NCBI RefSeq assembly: GCF_009932475.1
Contig: NZ_BJOV01000005.1
Span: forward strand, 62,001-126,000
Length of the DNA stretch: 64,000 nt
Source of the DNA: Gordonia spumicola
GTDB taxonomy: Bacteria > Actinomycetota > Actinomycetes > Mycobacteriales > Mycobacteriaceae
Reading direction: 5' to 3'
The notes beneath the pieces were generated by a model. The model was not told the DNA's origin and made no database searches. It was given only the letters and a program-made list of their open reading frames with translations. The translations under genes and the position numbers were made by a program. Positions 36,857 through 46,796 of this stretch are shown piece after piece; position 1 is the first letter of the stretch, and each line of letters begins with the position of its first letter.

Positions 36857-37312
36857 TCAAAGTCCCCAAGGCAGCACGAAACGATTCGTGCGGGTGGGGA
36901 CATGTCAGGGGACGCTGGGCGTCAGAAGTCCGTCGGGCCGCAGATGTCAGGTTAGCGGACGCGGTTCGGATGGGTGAGTGCTTGGCTGCGGCGGGTCGTG
37001 ACTGAAGCATCTTCTTAGATTCGGAGGGTTGGACTCCTCCGAGTCAGGCATCTAAATTGACGAGATGCCCGATCCGAACTGTTGCGGCCTGATGTCGGAT
37101 ATGGGATGATGGCGAAGAGGGTGGGCGCGGGATGTTTCGCCCTGCGTGGCGTTGGTTCGATCTAGAACTACGGTGCCGTACCGGGCATTCGGGTGTGCGA
37201 TTGCGGCTCCCGTAGGTCTAGCGATGAGCGCCTAACGGCATGAAAGAAGCTGGTTGCAAATTATCAGTAATGCGGCACTGTCGGAATCAAGCGGAAACGC
37301 TGGAAGGATCTA
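36857..37312. other. 456-bp region between divergent defence genes
   Basis: It holds no supported gene. The left part is high GC; toward 37250 it becomes AT-rich (GGTTGCAAATTATCAGTAATGC), marking entry into the low-GC DUF262-AlbA gene. It should contain both divergent promoters. Confidence 0.45.
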
Positions 37313-39159
37313 ATGAGCATATCGTCGAGTTCGGTGAACAAGATGTCTGTCACCTCGAGGTCTATTGAGCGTGCCTATCGCGACTACCGAGAAGGGAAGT
37401 ATGTTGTAAACCGGAGATATCAGAGGAAACTAGTTTGGACGGTGGACGAGAAGAGGGCGTTGATCGACTCAGTTATACGAAATTTCCCTCTGCCTCAGTT
37501 CTTGGTTGCGGAGTCGAGATTGGATTCGTACGAGATAATTGACGGAATGCAGAGACTGAACTCGATCTTTTCATTTCTGGAGAACGAGTTCTCTGTAGAT
37601 GGCGGATACTTTGATCTGGAGTCGATCGCCTCAACTAAAGAGTTGTTGGACTCCGGAGAGCTTCAGCAAAAGATGCCGCTTCTACCTCGTACGGTGTGTG
37701 TTGCAATTGCGAGCTACGAACTCGCGCAGTCTGAGTATCTCACAGACGACTCGGCAAATATCGAAGACGTTTTTCGTCGAATTAACTCAAGCGGCAGAAA
37801 ATTGTCGCGACATGATCTCCGTCAGGCTGGTACTGCTTCGCCAATCGCGGATACTGTGCGGAAGATATCGTCCGCTGTTCGGGGGATTCAACTTCGTCTG
37901 ACCAGATCTCTCTTGAGAATATGAAGGCGATCTCCATCTCACTCTCAGATGAGGATAACAACGGCATTCCGGCCGAAAGTATGTTCTGGGTAAAACAAGG
38001 GGTGCTAAACCGTGCTGGCGTACGTTCTTCAGACGACGAACAATTGGTTCTAGACATCCTTGCCGATACCTTGGTTAAGCCATTGCCTAGTACTGGCACA
38101 CCTACTCGTGATGGCCTGTACGAGTTTCGGGACCAGCGATCGCGGGTGGATAAGAATACGGAAGCTCTGATCCGTGGCGTCCTTGAGGATCCTCGTTGGG
38201 ACTCCTCTGACTACTCTAAGCGGGTTGTGAAAGACTTCCTGGATGTCTTTTCTCGTATTCAGCGGATTGTAGATGCACTTCCTGAAGGGGTTCGATTCGT
38301 GCGACATATTGGGCTGTCGGGAAATAATCAGATACCGAGGTATTTTGAAGCATTGTTCATGGCAACGCACGCACTTGTTGTCGAAGAAGATCTGGAATTG
38401 ACTGATGCACCTTTGGCTGCAGAGCAGCTTAAGGGGATAAACTTGGTTATAAAGATGCCAGGCGGAGGTGGCGAGTGGACGTCGAGGGAGAAGGTCGAAG
38501 TCATCAATGGCATACGGAGTCGAATCGAGCATGCATTCAAGGAGACTCGTTCGGATGGCGTAGGTGATTCTGTGCGGGTTCGGTATACGGACATCGAAAT
38601 TCGAGGAATGTTGTCGAATCGGCTGGTTGAGGATGAATCGTATGACGTGAAACAGGGGCTAATTAGGCTCGATCCGGGTAGTTCTCCTAAAATATCCAAG
38701 GAGGCGATAAAGAGGTATGTCAAGACGGCGACTGCAATCTCAAATTCGAACCCTCGCTCCGGTGGATTCATAGTTCTTGGTGTTGCTGACTCCGATAAGG
38801 CGGCGAAGACCATATGGGAAACGGTAAATCCGGACTATATGCCGGTTAAGTATCAGACGTTGAACTTGACGGGTATTGATTGGGAGCTTGCGGAACTTAG
38901 CCTTGATATTGATGGGTACTGGGCGCAGGTTACCCGGACTATCAACGGCATGAGTGAGGTTTCGCAGGCGTATCGCAAGTCGTTGATCAAGGCTTCTTCT
39001 CCGGTTCGATTCGAGGGAGTTACGTTAGTCGTCATTGCTGCACCGCCGATAGCGGAAGCGGAGGCATACGGAGATGATTTTTACGAGCGGTCGGGGGAAA
39101 CGACTGAAGCGGTGAAGGCTCCGCGTATGAAGTCTTTTCTTGCTGGATTCCCCGGGTAG
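37313..39159 (+). pseudogene. DUF262-AlbA_2 (Schlafen-like) protein gene, split by a one-base deletion in a G run
   Basis: The first frame (37313-37924) gives a DUF262 domain: NRRYQRKLVW (about 33-42) and EIIDGMQRL with DGMQR at 77-81. At GGGGG 37881-37885 the homology passes to the next frame, which reads GDSTSSDQISLENMKAISIS and runs to 39159. Adding one G restores a single protein of about 615 residues. The C-terminal part has an AlbA_2/Schlafen pattern: EDESYDVKQGLIRL, AISNSNPRSGGFIVLGVAD. GC content is far lower than in the neighbours, a sign of horizontal gain. It may be a real mutation, a phase-variable tract or an assembly error. Confidence 0.75.
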
Positions 39160-39470
39160 TTTTCGGAGATTGATGCGGTCTGGTCGGTTTGTCCTTCCTG
39201 GTGGTGAGGTAGTCGTCGCTCTTTGTGGAGATGCTTGGGAGAGTGGTGGCGCGATAGGTGTTCTTCATGATCTAGCCAAGGCTTAGGCGGCCGTGCGGAT
39301 CTGATGTCTTTCTCGGTCGTCAATTTCTCTGTTTACTGGAGGCTGATCAGTTGTTCTGTAGAGTAGATTTAGGCGTAGTTTTCTGCGCCTAGTGGGTAGC
39401 TTCGACTGTGATCGGTGTCTAGTAGTTCAGGGCACTGTGCCGGCGGCCGGTGTGGTGTCAGTGAATCCAC
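39160..39470. other. Low-GC region after the DUF262-AlbA gene, no supported gene
   Basis: Short minus-strand frames are present (one with KPWLDHEEHLSRHH) but they overlap each other in several frames and have no family support. The stretch is probably decayed mobile DNA. Confidence 0.35.
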
Positions 39471-39704
39471 TCAGCGGTCGCGACCTCGAGAGCGTTCGTG
39501 TTCGTCCACAGCCCTCTTGTAGATCAGCCACAGTCTCTCTTGCAGATCAGATCGTGCACAAAACGATTTCAATGCTTCGGCCATCGCGTTGTCGTACGAG
39601 TCCCAGCGTGATCTGACCGAGGCGATGGCATACTAGCTTTTTCGAGAGCTTTAGGCGTGGCGGATCGCCCGGTATTGCACACCGGGTCGTTGTGTGCGAC
39701 TGGG
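39471..39704 (-). pseudogene. Degenerate IS3-family transposase fragment
   Basis: One minus-strand frame reads GVQYRAIRHA, a stop, SSRKS, a second stop, then YAIASVRSRWDSYDNAMAEALKSF and LWLIYKRAVDE. The blocks GVQYRAIR and SYDNAMAEA are C-terminal signatures of IS3 OrfB (usually DRGVQYR and DSYDNAMAE). With two internal stops and no N-terminal part it is a dead remnant. It marks past IS activity at the edge of the island next to guaA. Confidence 0.65.
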
Positions 39705-40145
39705 TCAGTTACATTGTGGCTGGCGCGTCGGCCTGGATACAGATCCACGCCCACGCATCGATCGCGAGCCAACGACCCCGGCGCAGTGACTGGTTCTGGC
39801 GATTCCCGCAGCCCCCTGGATTCAGGGAGTGGCGGGGATCGTGGACTATGCAGAGTTGAAGGGGGATTCTTTCTGGCGTTTGACCGTAGAGATGGCAACG
39901 CGGCCGAAGCTGCTCGTGTGGTAGATCTCTGATCGAGTCGACCGCGAGAGTCCGTATCTCGGCACCGTGGCAGTGCGCGGATACGTCGGATGCCAGAGAA
40001 CAACCGTGATGTTCGCGGAGGTCGATGACCACGCCTCGACGTCTTGACACCGGAACCGCTGGTGCTCAACGAACGTGGAGAGACTCGCTCCAACGCCCCA
40101 CGTGGCGTTCATGAGTATCCTGGATCGGCCGGTACACTCCTACCC
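39705..40145. other. 441-bp region upstream of guaA
   Basis: No supported gene. It may include more of the decayed IS3 element on the minus strand. The last 100 bases must hold the guaA promoter. Confidence 0.4.
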
Positions 40146-41729
<1,584 letters not shown>

Positions 41730-41741
41730 CCTCCCACTGAC

Positions 41742-41786
41742 GACGACGTCGGCCTCCGCTCACCGTGAGTGGAGGCCGACGTCGTC
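41742..41786. terminator. Strong hairpin between guaA and the exported protein cluster
   Basis: A perfect 16-bp outer stem (GACGACGTCGGCCTCC with its complement) and a 13-base loop that can pair further (CTCA/TGAG). It lies between convergent genes and can act in both directions. Confidence 0.88.
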
Positions 41787-41798
41787 TCGGAACTCGTC

Positions 41799-42173
41799 TC
41801 AGGAGCCGAACATTCCTTGGGTTGAGTTGGCGAACTGGGTCCGCAGATCGTTCAACGGATTTCGTGGCCCGTAGATGCGGTAGGTCGGCGACTTCGTGCC
41901 GTCCGGGCATTCGATCCTGAAATACGACGACTTGGCACCAGTAATGATCTCGTGACCTGTGTCGGTGGGAATGGCTGCCGCGATGTCGCCTGAACCGATC
42001 TTGCCGATCAGGTTGCAGTTCACGTGTCCGTTGACGTTCCAGTCGGTCCGAATGTTGTCGGGCCCGTCGAAACTGATTCGGATTTCGGGGCTTCCGGCTG
42101 CGGATGCTACTCCGGCGGTCCCGACTGAGATCGCTGCGGCGACGATGCCGGTGATGGGGACGTTGTGGCGCAT
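41799..42173 (-). CDS. Small exported protein, YGPRNP family, paralogue 4
   Basis: A 124-residue protein with a signal peptide (ITGIVAAAISVGTAGVASAA, likely cut after ASA). The mature part is beta-rich (SPEIRISFDGPDNIRTDW), has two cysteines, C54 and C89 of ECPDGTKSP, and ends RIYGPRNPLNDLRTQF...GMFGS. This C-terminal block is shared by the three genes upstream. I know no named family for it. 36 bases follow paralogue 3, so co-transcription is likely. Confidence 0.8.
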   Translation of the reverse strand: MRHNVPITGIVAAAISVGTAGVASAAGSPEIRISFDGPDNIRTDWNVNGHVNCNLIGKIGSGDIAAAIPTDTGHEIITGAKSSYFRIECPDGTKSPTYRIYGPRNPLNDLRTQFANSTQGMFGS

Positions 42174-42209
42174 GACATCTCCTAGATTGCAGTGAAGTTG
42201 AGGGCGGTG

Positions 42210-42596
42210 CTACGAACCGAATACTCCCTCTGTCGAATTGGCGAACTGCGTTCGCAGATCGTTCAACGGGTTGCGCGGACCGTAGACGTATGCGGTTGGG
42301 CTCGATGTGCCGTCCGGGCACGCCACCCGGTACGACAGCACATTGTGACCTGGATCGGACCAGCCGCTGTCCAACGTCGGTGGGACGTCGGGATGGACCG
42401 CTGGTGTTCCGTCGATCGTGGCGTGCAGGGTGCAGCCTGTACGTCCGTGTGTGTCGACGGTGACCTTTGCCTGTCCGTTGTTGTTGAGCAGAACGTGGAC
42501 TTCGGGTGCCGCGGCGGCTTCCGCGACACCGGCTGTCAAATACGTTCCGGCGATCACGGCGGCTGCCGCTGCAACGGTGGTGAGGGTGGTACGCAT
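42210..42596 (-). CDS. Small exported protein, YGPRNP family, paralogue 3
   Basis: A 128-residue protein. The signal peptide is TTVAAAAAVIAGTYLTAGVA with cleavage near AEAAAA. The mature domain reads PEVHVLLNNNGQAKVTVDTHGRTGC and later ACPDGTSSP, and the C-terminal block YGPRNPLNDLRTQFANSTEG ends FGS. Two conserved cysteines suggest a disulfide. ATG at 42596; upstream in-frame codons lie in the 28-bp gap after paralogue 2 and beyond. Confidence 0.8.
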   Translation of the reverse strand: MRTTLTTVAAAAAVIAGTYLTAGVAEAAAAPEVHVLLNNNGQAKVTVDTHGRTGCTLHATIDGTPAVHPDVPPTLDSGWSDPGHNVLSYRVACPDGTSSPTAYVYGPRNPLNDLRTQFANSTEGVFGS

Positions 42597-42624
42597 GATG
42601 GTGTTCTCCAGTTTCTGGCCGAAC

Positions 42625-43017
42625 TCAGGAGCCGAATGCGCCCTGTGTCCGATCGTTGAACTGCGTCCGGAGGTCGTTGATCGGGTTCCGTGGACCGTAA
42701 ACGGTGATCTTGGGACTGTGGCTGCCGTCGGGGCAGGTGATCTGAAAGCTCGTCGTCTGAACCAGGTACGTTGCCGGTCCGTCAATTTGGGTGGTCGTGC
42801 CCAACTGATCGCCGTTGTAGTGGCGGTCCGTCCACCCGTGCGCGACGCAGAATTCTCGGTCGTGCGTGTCGACGGTGAATTTGACCAGTGAGCTCCCGAC
42901 AAACGCGTAGTGGACCTCGGGTGCGGCCTCGGCTGCGGCGCGCCCGGCGGTGGCCGACATTCCGGCGAGTGCTGCGACGGCGACCGCGCAGCCGACGGCG
43001 ACTTTCCTGTTGTTCAT
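42625..43017 (-). CDS. Small exported protein, YGPRNP family, paralogue 2
   Basis: A 130-residue protein with signal peptide VAVGCAVAVAALAGMSATAG and likely cleavage near AEA. The mature part has VKFTVDTHDREFCVAHGW and ITCPDGSHSP, then VYGPRNPINDLRTQFNDRTQ ending GAFGS. The VDTH-x-R-x-x-C block is shared with paralogue 3. 101 bases separate it from the upstream paralogue 1. Confidence 0.8.
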   Translation of the reverse strand: MNNRKVAVGCAVAVAALAGMSATAGRAAAEAAPEVHYAFVGSSLVKFTVDTHDREFCVAHGWTDRHYNGDQLGTTTQIDGPATYLVQTTSFQITCPDGSHSPKITVYGPRNPINDLRTQFNDRTQGAFGS

Positions 43018-43118
43018 GGTTCCTCCGATCGGTGGGCATTTCCGGGATGTGATGTCCAATCCAGCGACATACGCGGATTGGCTGACGAGGTTTGAATCTG
43101 TTGTGGATGACGTTGCCG

Positions 43119-43502
43119 TCACGATCCGTACGCGTCACCGGTGACGTCGTTGAACATGGTGCGGATGTCGTTGATCGGGTTCCGCGGTCCGTAGATGCGC
43201 GCGACTCGTGACGTCGTACCGTCCGGGCACGACACCCGGTATGTGCTCGGTCCCTTTGCGAATGTTCTGCCCGCCGGCTTCGGCAGGGGGTCGGTGAACG
43301 TCTTGCCGTTGATCACCAAGGTCGACGAGCAACCGCTCCGGCCGTGAGTGTCCCAGGACAAGCCGTAGTAGTCGACCCCCTGAATCCATGTGACGTGCAG
43401 TTCAGGCGGCGTTGCAGCGTTCGACGGTGCCGCGGCGACCACGCTGCCCGCGGCGGCGATGCCGCACACCGCGGTGATCAGGGCCGTTCTGCGGATTCTC
43501 AT
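43119..43502 (-). CDS. Small exported protein, YGPRNP family, paralogue 1
   Basis: A 127-residue protein; signal peptide RTALITAVCGIAAAGSVVAA with cleavage near SNAA. The mature part has PELHVTWIQGVDYYGLSWDTHGRSGC, the second cysteine in SCPDGTTSR, and the end IYGPRNPINDIRTMFNDVTG...YGS. First gene of the cluster; GAGAGGGAG lies just before the ATG, and a 16-bp palindrome lies 63 bp upstream. Confidence 0.8.
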   Translation of the reverse strand: MRIRRTALITAVCGIAAAGSVVAAAPSNAATPPELHVTWIQGVDYYGLSWDTHGRSGCSSTLVINGKTFTDPLPKPAGRTFAKGPSTYRVSCPDGTTSRVARIYGPRNPINDIRTMFNDVTGDAYGS

Positions 43503-43565
43503 TGATCTCCCTCTCGTCGAATGATGTGAGGGATCGATCATCATCCCGTGCGCGACGGCCGGGTA

Positions 43566-43581
43566 GAGTAGCGGACTACTC
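43566..43581. promoter_or_regulatory. 16-bp palindrome upstream of the exported protein cluster
   Basis: On the minus strand GAGTAG-TCCG-CTACTC, 63 bp before the first paralogue and overlapping the stop of the next gene upstream. Identical in sequence and orientation to the element at 4019-4034 before another exported protein. Confidence 0.5.
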
Positions 43582-43974
43582 GTTCCGAAGGCGAGTGCGA
43601 TAGATGCTGTCGAGGTCGCGCTTGCCGGTGATCTTGACCAGCGGAATGTCGTCGATCTGCGTGAAGGCCAGTACCGCTTCCGGCCGGGACAGACGCTCGA
43701 CGTCGTCCTTCGACGGCTCTGGGACCAGCGCCGCGGCATCGCAGAAATCCCACCCGTCGATCGAATCGTGAACCCACCGACGGTCGGACTCGTCGAGTTG
43801 ATGGTCGTGGGACACGAACCAGTTCGCGATCAGCCGCCGCTGGGCCGGGAGAAGGGTCCAGACCTTCACTCGATCTATTCGGGCGTGCGCCGTCGGCCGG
43901 GTGACGCCGACCCATTCGAGTTCGCCGTCTGCGGTGAGGAACTGCCAGAACCGCCAAGTCTTCACATCGACCAT
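43576..43974 (-). CDS. Hypothetical protein
   Basis: A 132-residue soluble, Trp- and Asp-rich protein (VDVKTWRFWQFLTADGELEW, RRWVHDSIDGWDFCDAAALV). No signal peptide or known motif. It is on the same strand as the exported cluster and just upstream, so it may be part of the same transcription unit, or may end at the palindrome. Confidence 0.55.
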   Translation of the reverse strand: MVDVKTWRFWQFLTADGELEWVGVTRPTAHARIDRVKVWTLLPAQRRLIANWFVSHDHQLDESDRRWVHDSIDGWDFCDAAALVPEPSKDDVERLSRPEAVLAFTQIDDIPLVKITGKRDLDSIYRTRLRNE

Positions 43975-44003
43975 GAGTTCATTGTGGCGAACGGGTACGA
44001 CAT

Positions 44004-44207
44004 TTAGCGTCGGCGGAATCCCGACGCCACGAGACCCAGGCCGACGATGACGCCGACGGCCAGGAGGGCCCAGGGGAGGGTGTGGGTCTGGTCGATGCTC
44101 GGCCCGTCTGCGAGGCCCCAGCCCGCGACGAGCAGGGCCAGGACGCCCATGACGGCGAGGCCGGGGCTGCGGCGGAGCGGTGTGTCGGTAGCGGACTGCT
44201 CGGTCAT
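44004..44207 (-). CDS. Small two-helix membrane protein
   Basis: A 67-residue protein with helices GLAVMGVLALLVAGWGL and LPWALLAVGVIVGLGLVASG. The ATG at 44207 overlaps the stop of the PspC-domain gene, so it is translationally coupled and is probably an accessory of that protein. Confidence 0.7.
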   Translation of the reverse strand: MTEQSATDTPLRRSPGLAVMGVLALLVAGWGLADGPSIDQTHTLPWALLAVGVIVGLGLVASGFRRR

Positions 44208-45475
44208 CGGATCATCTCCACACTGCCCAGATTCACGTGGGCGTCGACGGTCAGGGTCGGGGTCTTGGCCTCGGGGTTGATCAGGCCGTCCTTGCACGTC
44301 ACATCGCCCACGGTGGTGTTGCATTCGGTCCGGACGCGGATGTCGGTCGGGAGGAACACGCGGATCTCGCCGATGCCCTGACGGATCGTGACGGTCCGAT
44401 CCTTGTCGAGTTCGCGCAGGTCACGAAGGTCCAACGTCGACGAGCCGACCGTCAACGAGTAGTTGTCGTGCAGGTCGGACGACGTCGGCGGATTCCAATT
44501 CCGTTCGCCGACACCGCCGGTCGGGAAGCCGTCGTCCGTGCCCGACACGGCCGTCACGCCGATCACCACGGCGCACCCCAGCACCGTCAACGGGACCAGG
44601 CCCGACGGACTGTGCCCGGCCGGACGACGCTGCAGCGACCCGACGATCAACCCGGTCCCCAACACCGCCAGCACCAGCGACGCGATCCGACCCGGCGTGA
44701 ACCAGTCGATCCCCGCGAGATTCGCGGCCGACGCCGCGGTGCCGGTCACCACCGCGAGTCCCAGGAAGACGGGAGTCACCGGTGACCGCGGAACCCGAGG
44801 CTTCTCGGGTTCAGAAGGTTCGGGCAGTTCCCACGCGAACTTCGCCGCACCCAACGGATCCCAGGTAGGGGGCTCGTCGCCCGCATCCTTTGTCAACAGG
44901 ACGGTGTCGGTCGGATCGTTCGACTCGCTTCGTTCGCCTACGGCGTCTCGACTGCGCTCGACGGGCGGGGAGGTGCGCTCGACGACCGGGGACGATTGCT
45001 CGACGGTCGGGGCGGGCGAGGCGAGGTCGGCGGCGGACGTGCCCGCGGGTGCGACCGGAGTGCGCTCGTACAACAGGTACCAGCCGCCGAGCATCAGGAC
45101 CGCGCCGAGGACGCCGCTGGTGCCCCACGTGTTCTGCGAGCCGATCACCGACATCACGATCACCGCGACGACGGCGATCGGAATCCACTTCCGGTGCCCG
45201 TGCCGTGCTCCCGGCCACCGGAACGAGCCGCTGCGGTACTGGTGCGGATCGTGCTCGTCCTCGGCGGGCAGTGCGATCGCGGCGGCGATGTACAGAAGGA
45301 CGCCGCTGCCGCCGAAGAGGGTCGCGACGACGAAGGCCACCTTGATCAGTGTCGGGTCGACGCGGTACCGCTCGCCGACTCCGACGCACACACCGGCCAC
45401 GGTGTTGCCGGAACGACGACGCACGGGCCGCGTGTTCCACATGTCCTGGACAGTCGAAGCGTTCATGTCATTCAT
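44204..45475 (-). CDS. PspC-domain membrane protein with LiaF-like C-terminus
   Basis: A 423-residue membrane protein. N-terminal PspC domain: NTVAGVCVGVGERYRVDPTLIKVAFVVATLFGGSG (about residues 23-57). Several more helices follow, with a long charged linker in the middle, and a C-terminal beta-rich domain (DNYSLTVGSSTLDLRDL, VTIRQGIGEIRVFLP, VNLGSVEMI) like the LiaF/toast-rack fold. Proteins of this type sense envelope stress and act on LiaRS-like kinases. It is divergent from a PspC-histidine kinase gene. Part of the linker is encoded by a REP-like repeat (44918-44964). Confidence 0.8.
   Translation of the reverse strand: MNDMNASTVQDMWNTRPVRRRSGNTVAGVCVGVGERYRVDPTLIKVAFVVATLFGGSGVLLYIAAAIALPAEDEHDPHQYRSGSFRWPGARHGHRKWIPIAVVAVIVMSVIGSQNTWGTSGVLGAVLMLGGWYLLYERTPVAPAGTSAADLASPAPTVEQSSPVVERTSPPVERSRDAVGERSESNDPTDTVLLTKDAGDEPPTWDPLGAAKFAWELPEPSEPEKPRVPRSPVTPVFLGLAVVTGTAASAANLAGIDWFTPGRIASLVLAVLGTGLIVGSLQRRPAGHSPSGLVPLTVLGCAVVIGVTAVSGTDDGFPTGGVGERNWNPPTSSDLHDNYSLTVGSSTLDLRDLRELDKDRTVTIRQGIGEIRVFLPTDIRVRTECNTTVGDVTCKDGLINPEAKTPTLTVDAHVNLGSVEMIR
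44918..44964. repeat. REP-like repeat inside the PspC/LiaF-like coding sequence
   Basis: GTTCGACTCGCTTCGTTCGC followed by TACGGCGTCTCGACTGCGCT: a stretch of the dispersed-element type, with inverted TCGACT/AGTCGA-like parts, encoding the linker residues VERSRDAVGERSESND in frame. No other part of the protein has this composition. Confidence 0.4.
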
Positions 45476-45566
45476 CTTGTCGTCGATCGTGGCGCGGCCG
45501 AATCCGGCGAAACCCTGAGATGCTCCCTGATGTGCGAACCGTGCCCGACGTGCCACTATCGAATCA

Positions 45567-46796
45567 ATGAGAAGCGAACTGCGCACTGTCACCACCGCGC
45601 CTCGACTGCACCGACGCAGCGGCGGCAAGGTGATCGCGGGCGTGTGCGGCGGCATCGCCGACCACCTCGGCGTCTCCGTGTTCCGGGTCCGCGTGATCTT
45701 CGTCGTGCTCGCGGCGCTCGCGGGTGCGGGCGTCGTCGCCTACGGTCTGCTCTGGTTCTTCTGCCCGGCAGGCGACGACACCGCCGCCGTCACACCCGCC
45801 GAGCGACGCCAGGCGTACGGACTGGCGGTGATCGGCGTGATCGCCCTGGCCGCCAACGGCATGGTCGCGACCAGCGCGCCCGCGCAGTCGATGCTCGCCA
45901 TCCTGTTCGTCCTCGGCGGAGCCGCGATCGTCTGGCGGGAGGCCGACGTCACCGGCGTCTCCACCCATCAGTCGTCGCGGACAATCACGTGGATGCGCAT
46001 GGCGACGGGCGCGGCGTTTGTCATCGGCGGACTCGTCGTCATGGTCACCGCCCCGGACACGGCGCTCGCCGGGATGCCGCCGATCGTCATCGCCGTCCTC
46101 GCGACCCTCGTCGGGGCGGTCCTGCTGACGGTGCCCGTGTGGATGCGGATGTTGCGGGCGCTCAACGAGGAACGATCGGCGCGGATTCGTAACGACGAAC
46201 GCGAAGAGATCGCCTCTCACCTGCACGATTCCGTCCTTCAGACGTTGGCGTTGATCCAGAAGCAGGCCGCGCAACCGGAGACGGTCGCCCGGTTGGCGCG
46301 CAGTCAGGAACGTGAACTGCGGCAATGGCTCTTCGGCGACAGCGCGCGTCCCCGCGAGTCGCTCGCCGCCGCGATCAGCGCCGTCGCCGCCGAAGTCGAG
46401 GACGCGTACGGCGTCGAGATCGAGGCGATCACGGTCGGCGACGTGACGCCGGAGGAGATGCTCGACCCCGCCCGCACCCGTGCCTGGAGCGCACTCGTGT
46501 CCGCGGCCCGCGAAGCGATGGTCAACGCGTCCAAGCACTCCGGCGCCGACACCGTCGACGTGTACTGCGAAGTGGCCGACGACCAGGTGGACGTGTTCGT
46601 CCGCGACCGCGGCGCGGGCTTCGACGTCGATGCCGTGGACGCCGACAGGCAGGGAGTCAGCCGGTCGATCCGCGGGCGCATGGAACGCGCGGGCGGGACG
46701 GCCCGCGTCACGTCTACCGTTGGACGCGGCACCAACGTCGCGCTCACCCTGCCGCGCGCGGCGACCCCCGACCAGACCGATCAGGAGATCGCATGA
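45567..46796 (+). CDS. PspC-domain sensor histidine kinase (NarL/LiaS-type)
   Basis: A 409-residue kinase. An N-terminal PspC domain (KVIAGVCGGIADHLGVSVFRVRVIFV, about residues 19-44) and about five more membrane helices lead to a HisKA_3 dimerisation box REEIASHLHDSVLQTLALIQ with the phospho-His in HLHDS, and an ATPase domain with REAMVNASKHSGA (N box) and VRDRGAGFD (G box). It pairs with the response regulator that overlaps its stop. The PspC domain is shared with the divergent membrane protein, which suggests that protein regulates the kinase. Confidence 0.9.
   Translation: MRSELRTVTTAPRLHRRSGGKVIAGVCGGIADHLGVSVFRVRVIFVVLAALAGAGVVAYGLLWFFCPAGDDTAAVTPAERRQAYGLAVIGVIALAANGMVATSAPAQSMLAILFVLGGAAIVWREADVTGVSTHQSSRTITWMRMATGAAFVIGGLVVMVTAPDTALAGMPPIVIAVLATLVGAVLLTVPVWMRMLRALNEERSARIRNDEREEIASHLHDSVLQTLALIQKQAAQPETVARLARSQERELRQWLFGDSARPRESLAAAISAVAAEVEDAYGVEIEAITVGDVTPEEMLDPARTRAWSALVSAAREAMVNASKHSGADTVDVYCEVADDQVDVFVRDRGAGFDVDAVDADRQGVSRSIRGRMERAGGTARVTSTVGRGTNVALTLPRAATPDQTDQEIA

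Noticed and set aside
36857..37312. Possible tRNA-like fold around 37140-37200 (GGTTCGATCT)
   Set aside because: No matching acceptor and anticodon stems could be drawn.
39081..39323. Minus-strand 80-codon frame with KPWLDHEEHLSRHH as a possible IS gene
   Set aside because: It overlaps other frames equally long, has no conserved domain I can name and no ribosome site; noted only as decayed DNA.
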